From assembly GCA_019614645.1 (NCBI GenBank), contig JABWDB010000005.1:14559001-14623000 (forward strand): a stretch of DNA of 64,000 nucleotides, in the 5' to 3' direction. Below, piece by piece: positions 24,862 to 36,992 of this stretch (its first letter is position 1; each line of letters begins with the position of its first letter). The translations under genes were made by a program, and so were the position numbers. The DNA comes from Stratiolaelaps scimitus. Its lineage: Eukaryota; Arthropoda; Arachnida; Mesostigmata; Laelapidae. The notes under the pieces were generated by a model, which saw only the letters and a list, made by a program, of their open reading frames with translations, was not told the origin of the DNA and made no database searches.

Positions 24862-26750
24862 GTCGCGCATTGTCTTGAACGGAAACTGACGCGGATTATC
24901 GAAGAAATTGAAGTTGTGGCGTTCTGCAAACGCTGTGATTGCGCAATTCTTGGTGGTTTTTGGCAATATTTTATAAATATGATGTTGCATATCACAGTTA
25001 AGATAAGAGTTAACAAGGGTCAGAAAAACACTAAAGTTGGAAACTAGTAAATTGTATTTCCAAAATTACCTTGAAGGGAGTGGCTTCGACCTTTTTTTGT
25101 GAATCGATATCGTGCCGCACTGTTCTGGGTTCGCTAAGCCCTTCGAAACACACAGAACGCGCCTTTGAATCGTGATTTCTTAACGAAAATGTAAATTGCA
25201 ACGGCTAGCTATGCATTCCCTCAGCTCTCATAATCTCAAGTTCTATAAGTCTCCCAGTTCTCTTCTGCTCCCGAATGTCTGGCTAGCTTTATTGATCTGC
25301 CGTTGGAGAGAAACTCGATTGTAAGCAGCATTGAGGGAGTGTCTCACTCCGTATAACTTCAAATATTAGCCAAACCTTTCTTTAGATTTGAAGTAAACAA
25401 AGGTAAAACCAAATTTATTTGTTTGTTTGTTGATTTCGTGGATTTCGTGAAATATCACTCTAAGTAATTGCACGCTAGTATCTGGGTATACGAGAAAATT
25501 GATTAGACGGTTGGAACCAGGACGGATAAACAATACAAGATGATGAATATGTTCGATTTTTCCCACACCAATTTCAGACTCATGTGTGTGCCAGGATACC
25601 AGCAGGAGTATGCCGTCAGGAACCTGCTGTTGTGTAACAGGCAGGATGTCCTAGAAAATTAGATGGGTGTTGCTGGTGTTCAGGCCGATGATGTTTCCGT
25701 AAGCCTCATTCCGGTCTCAGTTGCGGCATACCAGGTGATTCTTGATGTAAACAGGACTCTGTCCTATCTCAAACACCAGGCCCTACGCAGATTTTAGGGG
25801 TGTCCATGAGAGGGTAGCGCTGACTGAGGCCATCTGGCCGAAAAATGCTTTGCCTGGCGTGAACTGCGTTATCGTACATGACACTTGACCTGGAATAGAC
25901 CCTATGCAGAAACAAAACTATTGAATTTCCTTGAGGTTGTGTAGGTGAGCTTGAATACTCGTCAGGCAAATTAGCCGTGCATGCATCTCTGGCAAGATCA
26001 ATAACAATACGGTTGCGAACATAACGGGTATCGGTGGGAAACGAACATCAATGTTGATCATGATGGAACGTCATATTTGGCAATCGTTGGAGGGGACTAT
26101 GCAAATGCGAAGTTGTTTCAATCGCAACTTAACCAGATGGTAATCTACGGTACGGCAGGGCAAGAATAAGATTTAAGCTCAATCAATAAAAGAACCCGTC
26201 TCCCGATCCTCCGTTCTTGCAAGATGAATCCCGAAGACATCACTGGACATCTTGAACATGAAAGCCCGTAGAACTGCATCGATGGATATATTTAGTGGAA
26301 AGTGCTCTTGTACCGTCAAATATCTAGTGATCATAGAAGACTGATTCGGGCTGTGGAGAACTTGCCAATAAAGGAGTCATCCATATCTAAATATATTTAA
26401 TTAGGAAAATACTCCCAATAGTTGATCACGCTACAAACAGAGACGCCTCAAATGAGCGTTCTATTTAGTCACCTGGTATTGAGGTAAACTATTGTGTAGG
26501 TGAATATTTAGGGTGGGCCGATATGATTTTGTGGAAATCATCTAGCAACTCCTAAACTAGTTTTGACCTGTCGCGTGCCTGCTCGAACTGTCACGTAATT
26601 TCAAATTAAATATCTACATTTACTCACTGATACCGACCAATACGATACACTTTACCGTTGGCGTTTTTACATTTAAGTGTCGTTAGGGTAAACTTGGCAG
26701 TATTGGTAAACTTGGCTATGGTGACAATCTTGCGAGCTCAAAGATTTTCT
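24862..26750 (+). repeat. Repeat block B, copy 2
   Basis: About 1.89 kb, a direct copy of 16,111-17,945. Alongside substitutions, an extra 13-bp insert lies near 25,700 (GTAAGCCTCATTC), and the 40-bp segment missing from copy 1 is present (near 24,935-24,975). It is bounded by A on the left and A' on the right. No coding function could be assigned. Confidence 0.85.
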
Positions 26751-26758
26751 TTCTTAGA

Positions 26759-27430
26759 TACTCTTAGTAATTGCCTATTTTAACCAGTGTACTATATTTA
26801 ATTTAATTCTTTGACATTGTCCTGTCGCGTAGTGAGGTATTGTCTTGTTCGATCTGCTTCATACCCTCAAGATAACTCTCCTTGCAGGGCGATTCTCAAC
26901 TGCGTGTAAGACAGCTGCTACTCATATTTCTCGGTTGCTGATGTGGGATAAGGTCAACCGCATTAGTTGCTAAGTTTAATTCTTCGAAACAGAAGGCTTC
27001 CACCTTTAGCGGACCTTAGGGTGAGGCGCCGCATAGTCGCAGCTATTTATGCACACCCCGAATTGACTTGACATTCCCTACATTCTCTTCTTGCTAGAAA
27101 CGTACAACTCTAATTGTACCCATATAATTACCTTTAAAATGATAGGTATACAAACATTATGGGGTATGATTGATTAATTTTCTTGAAAGAATTACAATTG
27201 GCTGGGACTTGAATTACAATTACAATTACAAATACAAGAATTACAATTGACATTTGCAGTCATTCAGTCCCAACGTAGATGAGGATAGATACTGCTCGCG
27301 GCTCTTCCCATCTATCAGATCCTCAGAGCCTCAAACGCTATCGACCTTAATTCGTTTTTAAAGGTCTATTTAGATTTACCAATCTGCCTCTGAAAGACGA
27401 CCGATTGTAAAATATCGCTGGGGGATCTCA
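26759..27430 (+). repeat. Direct repeat A'
   Basis: Partner of 24,325-24,790 (see there). The extra sequence at about 26,990-27,250 includes an ATTACAATTG/AATTACAAATAC simple-repeat patch near 27,190-27,250. Confidence 0.85.
27260..27361 (+). CDS. Candidate terminal exon (33 codons), copy A'
   Basis: Twin of the ORF at 24,635-24,736, with the same acceptor (CATTTGCAG), the same length, the same phase and a TAA stop. It starts SFSPNVDEDRYCSRLFPSI. Both copies keep the frame although the surrounding repeat has diverged with indels. Whether either is still spliced into a transcript cannot be told from sequence. Confidence 0.35.
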   Translation, partial: SFSPNVDEDRYCSRLFPSIRSSEPQTLSTLIRF

Positions 27431-27439
27431 ACAATCTAG

Positions 27440-28309
27440 GCGGGGTATTTTGAAGATATCGACCGATACCGAGGAGTCGAAAACAACAATGTCAGCCAGA
27501 CATTTTACACATCCACTAGTTAACTGACGAAATCAAACAGTCAAGACGAACTCGAGTCTCATTGAAGTCTATCATAGCTCTGTTGTGTTCTCTTGCATCG
27601 TTAGACTTTGCACATCATTGGAACCTGCTCATATCTGCAAGTATATCCACCGTATATCCGAATGACTTGAGACATTTCTTGATGCTCACAAGTCGGTATT
27701 ATTGTATCTGGTGGGTATTTCTTTGTTGTGTTTTTACCACTGTTCTGTAGCGTCCGCGTCTCCTCGGGAGAAAAAACATTTGAAAAATCGAATACTCGTC
27801 CAGCTCAATTTTTATGGTAAATGCCAGTTTGCGATCCGCATACCTTCGTCGACAAAGCATTTCAATAATGTAGGCATATGATAACTTATAAAATAAAACA
27901 TTGCAGATTACTGATAAAAAGCAGAATAACAAACATATCCATGGTGATGACAATGACAGGAAAGCGTAGCCTAGTACGGACATTGATCATGGGCCGATTT
28001 ATCGTTGGTTTCGTAAACATAACCATGTTGAAATGGGCATGTAATAACAGGAATCACACAATTCCTGTTAAGATCAAGAATCGTATAATTATTGATCTTA
28101 CTCCACATTGCTATTTATTCTATAATTGTAATAGAATATACACAACGACATGAATATGAATTTGATCATTTTATAAAACAAAATAAATGATTAAATTATT
28201 ATCAACCACTTGGATCATTTCTATTATTCACGATGGTAGACTGGTGTATTATATAAACTCGTACGCACGAGATTAACTTTGCAATGCTTAGTAAGCATAT
28301 AATATATGT
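27440..28309. other. Intergenic stretch, no supported gene
   Basis: ORFs of 91-94 codons on both strands (27,699-28,153) overlap in a low-complexity AT-rich setting and show no domain. No clear element is visible. Confidence 0.4.
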
Positions 28310-28416
28310 GAAAATACTTCCACGTGGCGTGTTCTGCAATATCGTGGGTATAACGATTTACGGCCCCAGATCTGATGACGTAGTTGACTTCATTTGCATC
28401 TATCTATCCATTGGCA
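28310..28416 (+). repeat. Interspersed repeat, copy 2 of 2
   Basis: Direct match of 15,165-15,284, including GTTCTGCAATATCGTGGGTA and TAACGATTTACGG. Confidence 0.8.
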
Positions 28417-28797
28417 CATAGTATTAGGAATTATATTATATATGTGTATATATTTACGGTCCTAATTGGTTGGCTTGCTTCGAGCTCGCGGTACCCGCAA
28501 ATATGTGAGTGAAGCTTCCGCAGACTGGTCTGCGCTGGACGTTCTGCTTATTTAACAGGTACAATGCGAATGCTTTAGTGAACTTGTTTTCCCATACCAA
28601 GCGTGAGTTCAATTTAATTACAAATTTATATAAGTTGAATTTATATAAATTGAACTCAAGATACTCGGACCACTCACGGAATAACATGTCATAGACGCAC
28701 TATAATACATGTGGCAGTTCAGCAGAAATAAAAAGGACCTATTTGTCCTTTAAGTAACAGGAACTAAATAAACTATAATTGGAGTGGATTTGTCTTA

Positions 28798-29097
28798 CAG
28801 TATTCCTATGGGGTCAGGCATCCGCTCTTGCCTCCGCTATCATCAGGAACGAATACTGAAGCCACGAACAGGGAACAGTAAAGCAATAGTGCACTTCTCA
28901 GTCCAATTTTCATTTCAGGACATTTCCCATTCGGTTCTACGAATCGTGGACCAGCGGTCCGAAGGTGGAATGCGTTCGGATCCTGGCGTTGTGCCTGTGG
29001 AGGGCCAAGCGTATACGGTCCCACGAGAGGCTGGGTCTCGCTGCTCATTTCCAGCCATCGAGCCTATCGTTCGCATGTTGCTAAGCCGGATCTAGAG
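28798..29097 (+). CDS. Exon-like ORF, product unknown
   Basis: A good acceptor (TTTGTCTTACAG, ending near 28,800) is followed by an open frame of about 98 codons to a TAG at 29,095-29,097. It contains SVLRIVDQRSEGG and ends PIVRMLLSRI. The antisense strand of the same bases carries an 80-codon ORF with a signal-peptide-like stretch (MKIGLRSALLLYCSLFVASV), but that one ends in a stop before any splice donor. I cannot choose a coding strand with confidence. A last exon on the plus strand or chance are both possible. Confidence 0.25.
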
Positions 29098-31078
29098 ATG
29101 AACTTTGAAACCGACTGGTCGCTGGGTGCGCAGGGATTCCTTTGTCTTCCTTCCTCCTGGTACCGTTCTCTCCACAATCGTAAGGGATATCCAGTAAGGA
29201 GATCTAAGGCCTTTTGTCTTACGACTTAACAAATCGAACCTGATTTATAATTGGACACAACTAAAAAGGGGCCTGGCCGTCGCAAAGGATTAAGGATGAA
29301 GTCTCTATCACCTGTCCCCTATCCAGCATTCGACATCAGAGTGCGCCAGAGACGACTCCGGCTCGTCGGGCCGGTCGTCGTCTTTAGTAAGCCTCGTTGA
29401 TTTATATCGTCAGCTGATGTCATTGATCCTTTCGTTTTAAGTACGATTAATTACATTGTTTAAAATTTTTCTCTTCTTTTGTTCGAAGTGAAAGGTGCGC
29501 AGAGGGATGATCTGCCGGAGGATATATTATTAAGGAAGATGTCGATAATGACGAAATACTCGTTGGAAGGTTGATAAAATAACAAACGGAGCCCTCTAAT
29601 ATAAGGTGAGGTGAGTTCTAAGGTATTCAAAAGCTCAGGCAAACTTCCATTGCACAGACTGCAAAATGAACGAGAGGTAAGTTTGCGGATAAAGGAAGTC
29701 GATATAGCCTACCTCAATATAAAAGGGAATAGAGAATTGGAAAATACCTATTTACGCTCGTGGAGTGCCTCTCTTGATTTTCAGATGGCAAAATTATTGT
29801 GTGAGCTCAGGGGCCATCGTGTTCGCCCCATCTATACCCAACGAGCTGAGACACAACCCCTAAAATGACTCCTCAACTGAATTCTGTAGAAATATATTCT
29901 CCGCTTTGAGCACGATGCACGAAAACGAGAATCGCTCCAGCAAACGCATGCAGCTAGAACAAGTTGAGGAAACGTCCGTCTAAAGTCTTAAATTCAGCTT
30001 GAAACCACCTTTCCCAGGAGAGTCATCAACGTTCATGAAACCCCATAACGCGTTGGTCTACCCGAGTAAGAGAACACTGCACTCCCGCGAGTAGAACAAC
30101 ATAGCAACTCGTTGAACTCCAGATTCCAAGTAGACTTCTCGCGAAAGAGGCGGCATGTCGGTCTGCCTACGGGAATAGCACTTTATTATCATAGTCGTTG
30201 ATTTTGGCAACCCTAACTTACTTACTTGATGATATTTTTAGAGTATCGAATAATTGCTCGCCCTGTAACAAATACGCTTCCTATAATATTATACAATCAG
30301 AGTAAGCCCGTGTTTTTTCGCCATTACATTGCATGGACCGAAACTCATCTGCGTCAGATTACCGGCGTAGATTAAATCATTGGGGAACGCGTTCCGTGTC
30401 GGCTATGGCCGCCGTCAGGGCTGCACATAATACGACATTGTCTCTGTCCATGCCTCACCGCAATATACTATAGTAGCTATGTGTCGCTAAATATGATAAA
30501 TGCCCACTTCCGAGCGAATACTCCACTGGGCAATTTATCATTCTGTTGCAAAGCGTATGCACTCAAAGTGAGAGAACCCTCTTATTTTGGATGGAACTGC
30601 GTCAAGGTAGAAAATAACCTGACTACTTACAGATCCCGTGCCCTCACAATGTAAACGGTCGCGGTTAGCGTTTCGATCTTCATCAATTTTTGGACAGATG
30701 TAACGCACCGCTTCAGCGATAACCAAGTCGAACTTTAATTGGCAAGACGGCTCCAACGTAGTTCGTTAAAGCAAAGACTTTTATCAGGTAAAATAGGATG
30801 ATGAAGCGAACATAAACGAACAGTTAGTAAGCGCGTAATAACTAAATTCAAATTAATATTATAAAATGGATCACTCTGAACAGCGATGCCAAACTCAGCC
30901 GTTTCGTTGAAGGTTTCGTTGAAGACTCGAAGGATGAACGAGATCGGCGCTGCCGCTCACCGGCCCAGAATTCTAAAAGGCAATTAAGGAAAAGCATAGT
31001 TTCACGGATTACAGCGAAACGAATCGACAATTCAGAGGCTGGCACGAAGCCGCAAATAGTAAGCCTCCTGGACTAACG
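29098..31078. other. Stretch without a supported gene
   Basis: One short sequence deserves note: ATGAACGAGAG|GTAAGT at about 29,666 looks like a tiny first exon with a perfect donor, and an acceptor TGATTTTCAG near 29,784 precedes a 27-codon ORF. This is too little to call a gene. The rest shows nothing recognisable. Confidence 0.35.
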
Positions 31079-31196
31079 CTCAGCCAACATTGGACGTAAA
31101 TGTGCAATGGCGACGATCGAACCCGTGCACCTACCTTACGTGCTTCCTCTGGTTGCAAGACGCACACGAATACACCATGCCATACCGGGCTCGGTG
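31079..31196 (-). mobile_element. SINE family 1, short copy
   Basis: On the minus strand it has the same tRNA-like head as at 2476-2655, with ATGGTGTATTCGTGTGCGTC then GGTGCACGGGTTCGATC. The tail is shortened (GACGT...TTGGCTG). Only 15 bp separate it from a SINE family 2 copy in the same orientation. Confidence 0.7.
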
Positions 31197-31210
31197 ATAC
31201 GATGCTGCGA

Positions 31211-31357
31211 TGAAGGTGAAGGTGTATTGGTTTATTAAAGAAGCTGCAATTTTACAATGCTTAAGCTCTCTTATATGTCATCACGCAGCGGGCTCGAACC
31301 TGCACCTTCTGGCTTCCGATAGCCAGACACTTAGCCGTCCGAGCCACCTCGCTGGTG
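31211..31357 (-). mobile_element. SINE family 2, tRNA-derived
   Basis: On the minus strand an A box (GAGGTGGCTCGGACGG) and a B box (GGTTCGAGCCC) lie about 38 bp apart, with a class II-like arm between (CTGGCTATCGGAAGCCAG). The body ends in an AATAAACCAATACACCTTCA-type tail. The acceptor ends do not pair, so this is not a tRNA gene. The tail recurs at 36,076-36,143. Confidence 0.7.
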
Positions 31358-31680
31358 TTTAGACAACGCCGAAACGATGTTTATAAGCGACGAGCACAAT
31401 ATCTACGACGGTGTATGAAAGAGCCGCCTCTTGTTCGTCCAATGTCCCATTAACAATACGATGTCTATTCATGGCTGCCAAGCAGATCGCACGGCATTGC
31501 TTTCACATTGACTCCTGCGAAGGGCTGGAAGCTGCGTTTGGGTCTAGACATATATATATATATATATATTTGTTTTTTTTTTTATGACGGAGAATGCTCA
31601 TGCAGACCAGGCCTCACATCTAAGGTATTTGCCATGGTACTGTGGGACTCCTGCCATATATATATATATATATATTTCAG

Positions 31681-31944
31681 GGTAATCAGGGGAGTAGAGA
31701 GGCGATGTTAACTTTAACCAACAACTCGCTAGTGATCAATGGTGATCACAACTTGCTCATGTCTCATCAACGATTCCATCTCACTATGACGGCGTTTAGC
31801 AATGGAACAGCAAACGAATATCTACGACACACGCAAATATCCGAGATTTCTGCTGCCTTTATGGTGTATAGAAGCGTAAACCTGCTCATTATTTTGGCCA
31901 AACTCTGCATTAACCCGCGTCAGCTTCTGCCTATTCAGAGCTGA
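31681..31944 (+). CDS. Exon-like ORF after a (TA)n-adjacent acceptor, product unknown
   Basis: TATATTTCAG ends a (TA)n run (31,656-31,675) and is followed by an 87-codon open frame: GNQGSREAMLTLTNNSLVIN onward, ending in TGA. It has two potential N-glycosylation sites and a hydrophobic segment (VNLLIILAKLCI). It could be the last exon of an unseen gene. It could equally be chance: there is no homology that I recognise. Confidence 0.2.
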   Translation, partial: GNQGSREAMLTLTNNSLVINGDHNLLMSHQRFHLTMTAFSNGTANEYLRHTQISEISAAFMVYRSVNLLIILAKLCINPRQLLPIQS

Positions 31945-34900
31945 AATATTTATATTGTCGAGGCGGTGATGCTCTCTAGACGATACGATATCTCGCGGTC
32001 ATTGTTTGTCGACAAGCTCTAAAATGATTAGGTAGGCTTATGCCCATTTAGTCCTGTTTACTCCGGTGGCTTACCTTCCAAGGCGGTTTCACCCTGCAGT
32101 AAGTAGGGTTGGCGGCCTAGGTCTGTGGAAATAGGCCCTAGGGCAACCTTGTTAGGGAAGATACAGAGTTGCCAAAACTGGCTGAGATTCCCGTTGTGAC
32201 TGTACCGATGGCGAATCCCATCCTTGATTCTGCCTGCGACTGCGTTTCGCCAGTGGTGGGATCAATTGCGGGGCAAGAACTTGTACCGCGGTATTTTCGA
32301 CATTGATCAATGCTGTTCAACGATATACCGCTTGAACGTGAACGCCACGGAAACGACTTCTGGCAGAGCGAATTTGCTACAAGGCTTTCCGTTCACTGAC
32401 GTCGATCGATGGTGAAGGTAACGGTTGCGCTATATTTCAATCATTATAAATTTCTAAGACGCCATCCAAGCAACTCAAGAAAATCGAAGCGTCCTATTAC
32501 AGTGGAGCATTCTCTTACGCTTAAAATCACTTCGACCACCATATCTAATCTTAGCTAGTAGCGCTGACTTGGCCAAGAAAGGAGAGCACGTTCGGCATAT
32601 TTTTTATATCACAAACGAAATTGATTTTATTCATTTACCATCATTGTATATATATATATATATAGTGTTGTATTAATGCTAATATTCTCTTATTCTTTCT
32701 TATTATTCGTAGCATCTTATTCTTATCATTGTTTTCTTAATTATAATCATTATATGGTTTATCTATCTATAAATGACCGCATCGTCTCCATTTCCTCCTG
32801 TTTTCGACATCGCTCCTCGTGATAATTAAACACTTTGTACAACTTTCTCTCTGTCCGCCGTCCACGTGTTCAAATATCATTACATCGGTTTTCCTCCTGC
32901 TTGCGTAATAGTCGTCATCATTATCATCTTCAGCATGTAATTGTAATTACGAGTATTATTATTGTTCTCATATTTTTTTATCATTTTCATAATTATTATA
33001 TCACCACGATCAGCATTTCGTATTTAGACTCAATTAATCATCATTCTAGTTTATTATAGCGTTCTCGTTGATACTCGGCCTCTTCTTCTTCTTCTTCTTT
33101 GAGAGAGACTACGCCAATCAACAACACTCGCATTTGGCTGATTACTCTTGATGTAAGTCAGCTGACTTGCTCACATAGCAATCGAGGATGACGGGTTTAG
33201 TCCATCGCAAATGCATCGTTGTTCATAAGACATCGTTTTCCAATTTAGCACCAATTTTTTTACAGTGGCGTGAACATCAATATGATATAAGCTCCTATGA
33301 CAGTGGCCCATGCTAGCAATCGGTTTGGGGCTTTAGTCGGTGCGAGTCCGACACTACCTAGGGTGAACACCCCTCTGATGTGAGGCGAGGTGTCCATAAC
33401 GGATTTTGCCCCCCAATCTCAGAAAAGAGAAAAAAAACACAAGCTCCTAACCATAAATCCGCATTCTCCAATAGCAACAATGTTGATCTTGATATAAATC
33501 GATAGATAACCTTAACAAAGATGCACAACTTGCCCATGAACCATTACGTTGTGATCCACTGTGCAAAAAAAGATTCACCAAAAATATCCACTGTTCTCGA
33601 GAGGTTCCGGGAGAAAACGTAAGTGTGACCGACGTTAAATGAGAATTCATTTTGTTTATGTATTGTTGACGATGTCAGCGATCCATAGCAAGAAGAAGCA
33701 AACAGCCACATCCGAGTTGGCGTAGTCTCCATATTCGTTTGTTATTATCATCTACCTTTAGAGTATTCGTCTCATCGATAACAACAGCTCATTTCTATTT
33801 TATATTCTTAATATTATTATTATTCATCATCGTGATAATAATAATAATCATCATCATCATCATCACCATCGTCGTCGTCATAGTAATCGTAAATCTATTT
33901 ATATTCGCGAGCACTTTCATACAACACTGTAATATAGGATTTGTTTGATGCGTCAGGAACATATTGTGTTCTACTCTGTTTGCTGTTGTAGTTTTTTTTT
34001 CGGTGTCTGTGTCTATATGTATGTGTGTATGTATATCTCGAGGGTGGTAGGTTCGTCGGTATCCGATCGGTTGGCGTGTCGTTGTGTCTTCCTTCTCCTT
34101 CGCTTTGTTTGTACGGCCGATGTGGCCGATGCGTCACCATCAACAACTCGACTTCACGTAGCTTACCTGAATTCCCTCCCTAATGGCATTGCCCTGTTTA
34201 GAGCGCCACTGCCGATCACCACATAGTGTTGAGTGAATTGAATCATCGAAAATTGGCAGAAAACGCTCTCCTTACTAAGCACACACTGTTAAGCAGAGAA
34301 CGAAGCTGGCGGCTGGCCCACTCATTCAATTATGCCGACTTAATCCTTCTTTATCCTTCCCGGCAATTCAATCAGCGACATACAGCTGGACAAACTCGTC
34401 GTTCACGCAGGGGGCAACAACAGCAGAATTAATGAACTGTGCTCGCGTCTGCCAACAAGGTTGGCGCAATGTCACTCTACCATCGCGCTATTCAGTCATA
34501 CTCCGTCTTATTTCAGATAGAGCATAGATCGAGCTTGGCTGGATTATTTTTATTAATTAAGTTAATTAGTTAGTTAGCTAGTTAAGAACGGTAAAATGTC
34601 ACCGTTCTCATCCGCCGCAAACTGTTCATTGTCCCACATGTGTTCCTGCTTTTTTTGTGTTCTAATGTCCCTCGTACGTGCACAGATAGCCACAAATTCT
34701 GCCCTCCCAAAGTGCAGTGGAAAGGCCGCCTCCTGGGGCCTCCGTCATGTCCACCACTAAGGACACCATGTAAATATAAGTCATGCGTTACGGCCTACCA
34801 CTGCATTTGGCCGAGGGCTAGCAGAGTCGAGCACACCCACACCACATACGCCCATCAAACAAGTGTCGTTGCACACATGATAGGTGCCTAAAATTATAAA

Positions 34901-35696
34901 ATCATATTGTTGTTGTTGTCGTTGTTGTTGTCGTCAATCATCATTGCACTCTTCCCTAGGAAGGATGTCGTTTTATGTCTATCTGTTTGTCTCTTTCGAT
35001 ATCTCGCTTCATCTCTAATCGTTACTCCCCTAGCCTATAGATGCGGCTGACACGAGTCGTGGTAATCACAACGTATACATGCGAATATGTGTGTGCACAT
35101 GCCACGTTCGGATTGGTCGATTACGGCCGTCATTCGTCGCCGCTTCGATTGCCCTACAACCTCCCCTTACTTACTCTATCCCAAGCTCCTGTCGACTCCT
35201 GAAGGATAACAACAACGAGGAGCAAACGTTCGCATCGACGTGGCACACAATTCTCAATCACTCGGCAACGGTTGACATCTCGACCTCTGTGTTCACGTAT
35301 ACTTGCCTGCAGGGCGCTAACGCTTGTGAGTGCGTACGGAATCAGCTATTACGGGTTTGTCGTCCGGCGTATTGGCTTCTATTTTGGCGTTGCTTTCATA
35401 TTTGTTGACTCTTTGTCCGTGTCAGGTTGCTAATATTGTCGAATATATGGTAGCAGTTACAGGTGAAGTAGACGGCCTGCTCAGTCCCTCGATTGATGCC
35501 CCACGTATAGTTCCACTAGCGGTCGCCGTCTCATCGCCGTGGCTCTGATTACGGCGCGGCGGCTGCCGCCTCTTCCGGCCAAGCGTTTAGCTATGACATG
35601 ATGACGTCAATTTTGTTATTTCACAATTATTATCGTCAATTGTAACCGCCTATCTCCTATGTTGTTAATCATCATTGGCCATGCTGTATAGAGTTG

Positions 35697-35732
<36 letters not shown>

Positions 35733-36075
35733 ACCTACTCTACCGCTTGCCGAGAATATCCTACCCAGACTCGACAAACGAGAACACACACTTGCCGGCG
35801 CATTTGTTGGGATTTAATTGCGCCAAACCACAAATAATGTTTCTTAACCAATCGTATGCCTTTCGGCTCCAGGGCTCTAGAAAAGGTGCCAGTGCATGGG
35901 ACCTATCTACCTTAACGAAGAAGACCGCGAAAAATGATCGTGTTATCTGCAACATACTGTCTAATATCATAGTATTTGTTTGTCTTCGTCTAATGCTTTC
36001 GTCCCCACATAAAACTAGCGAGCGAACTATACCAGATACCCATATAATGCTCAACCTCAGCTGTAGTATCATATG
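31945..36075. other. Low-complexity non-coding stretch
   Basis: Rich in trinucleotide and poly-pyrimidine tracts: (TTC)n at 33,083-33,100, ATCATC runs near 33,845-33,875, and GTTGTT runs near 34,908-34,935. A 40-50 codon open frame at about 32,140-32,310 (VTVPMANPILDSACDC) looks protein-like but is isolated. A tRNA-like B box (GGTGCGAGTCC, near 33,340) may mark another SINE. An (AT)n tract lies at 35,699-35,728. The style suggests intron or UTR of a neuronal-type gene, which is inference. Confidence 0.35.
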
Positions 36076-36143
36076 TAAAGGTAAAGGTTTAATGGTTTAT
36101 TGAAGGAGCTGCAATTTTACAATGCTTAAGCTCTCTTTTATGT
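36076..36143 (-). mobile_element. SINE family 2, tail-only copy
   Basis: 68 bp matching 31,212-31,280: GGTTTATTGAAGGAGCTGCA versus GGTTTATTAAAGAAGCTGCA, then ATTTTACAATGCTTAAGCTC in both. It is the 3' end of the element without the tRNA head. Confidence 0.75.
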
Positions 36144-36827
36144 AGTATTGCCTTGCTTGTTTCCCGGCATTGTGGCTGTGTGAGAGTGTTCCACATTGCT
36201 CCTCTCTCGCATCTGTTCGTATTTCTGTATATGTATCTAGTCTGTATGGGCAATCCACATTTCCATCCACTCGTTGGCGGTTCTCGCCTGCCGGAACCTA
36301 TGGAAGGAAGAGTTATGAGCAGACGTAGCGCCATTTGTGTTAAATCTATCGTATTTATCTGGATTTTCACGCTTGCATGTAAACGCGTACGTATCGATGT
36401 CTGTCGGTCGAATATCGTAACCATTTGTTCTTCACGACCAAGTCAGTCATACTTAAGCAGTTTCCTAATAGTCAATAGAGATAATAGGGCATAGCTATCT
36501 GTCGGTGCATTGGGGAATGTGTAACTTAATCGGTGCGAACAATGGTTATACAGAGAAGGAGAGAGAGAGAGGGAGAGGCGAGAAAAATGAAACAATAGTT
36601 AACAACAACAACAACATGATAATCATTCAGTGTCCGTCATCGGCGAATTGATCCGTTTAGGAGAAAGCTCTTCACGGACTGAGAATATCTATGTAACCAC
36701 TACAATCATTGCGCATCGGTGACAATGGACTACATCGACGACATTGGAAGCATATCCGCTGTTCGCCACCGGGATGAGGGGACGAACTCATTTCTGTCTC
36801 TCACAATGTGTACCTTACTATCTTTTC

Positions 36828-36859
<32 letters not shown>

Positions 36860-36939
36860 TGGATGCATGGAATGACAAAAATAGCGTCTAAATTTCACAC
36901 AAGCGCCAGGCGTCAGTTCCTCATCTTCTTTTCTGTCTC

Positions 36940-36992
<53 letters not shown>

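Noticed and set aside
24862..26750. Complete mariner element in block B2
   Set aside because: Only one terminus looks mariner-like. There are no transposase motifs and no opposite inverted end.
31270..31345. tRNA gene on the minus strand
   Set aside because: A and B boxes are present, but the acceptor arm does not pair, the anticodon loop is irregular, and the sequence continues into a SINE body that recurs elsewhere.
35675..36103. 142-codon plus-strand ORF
   Set aside because: It starts in an AT microsatellite and ends in a SINE tail. It is a chance frame.
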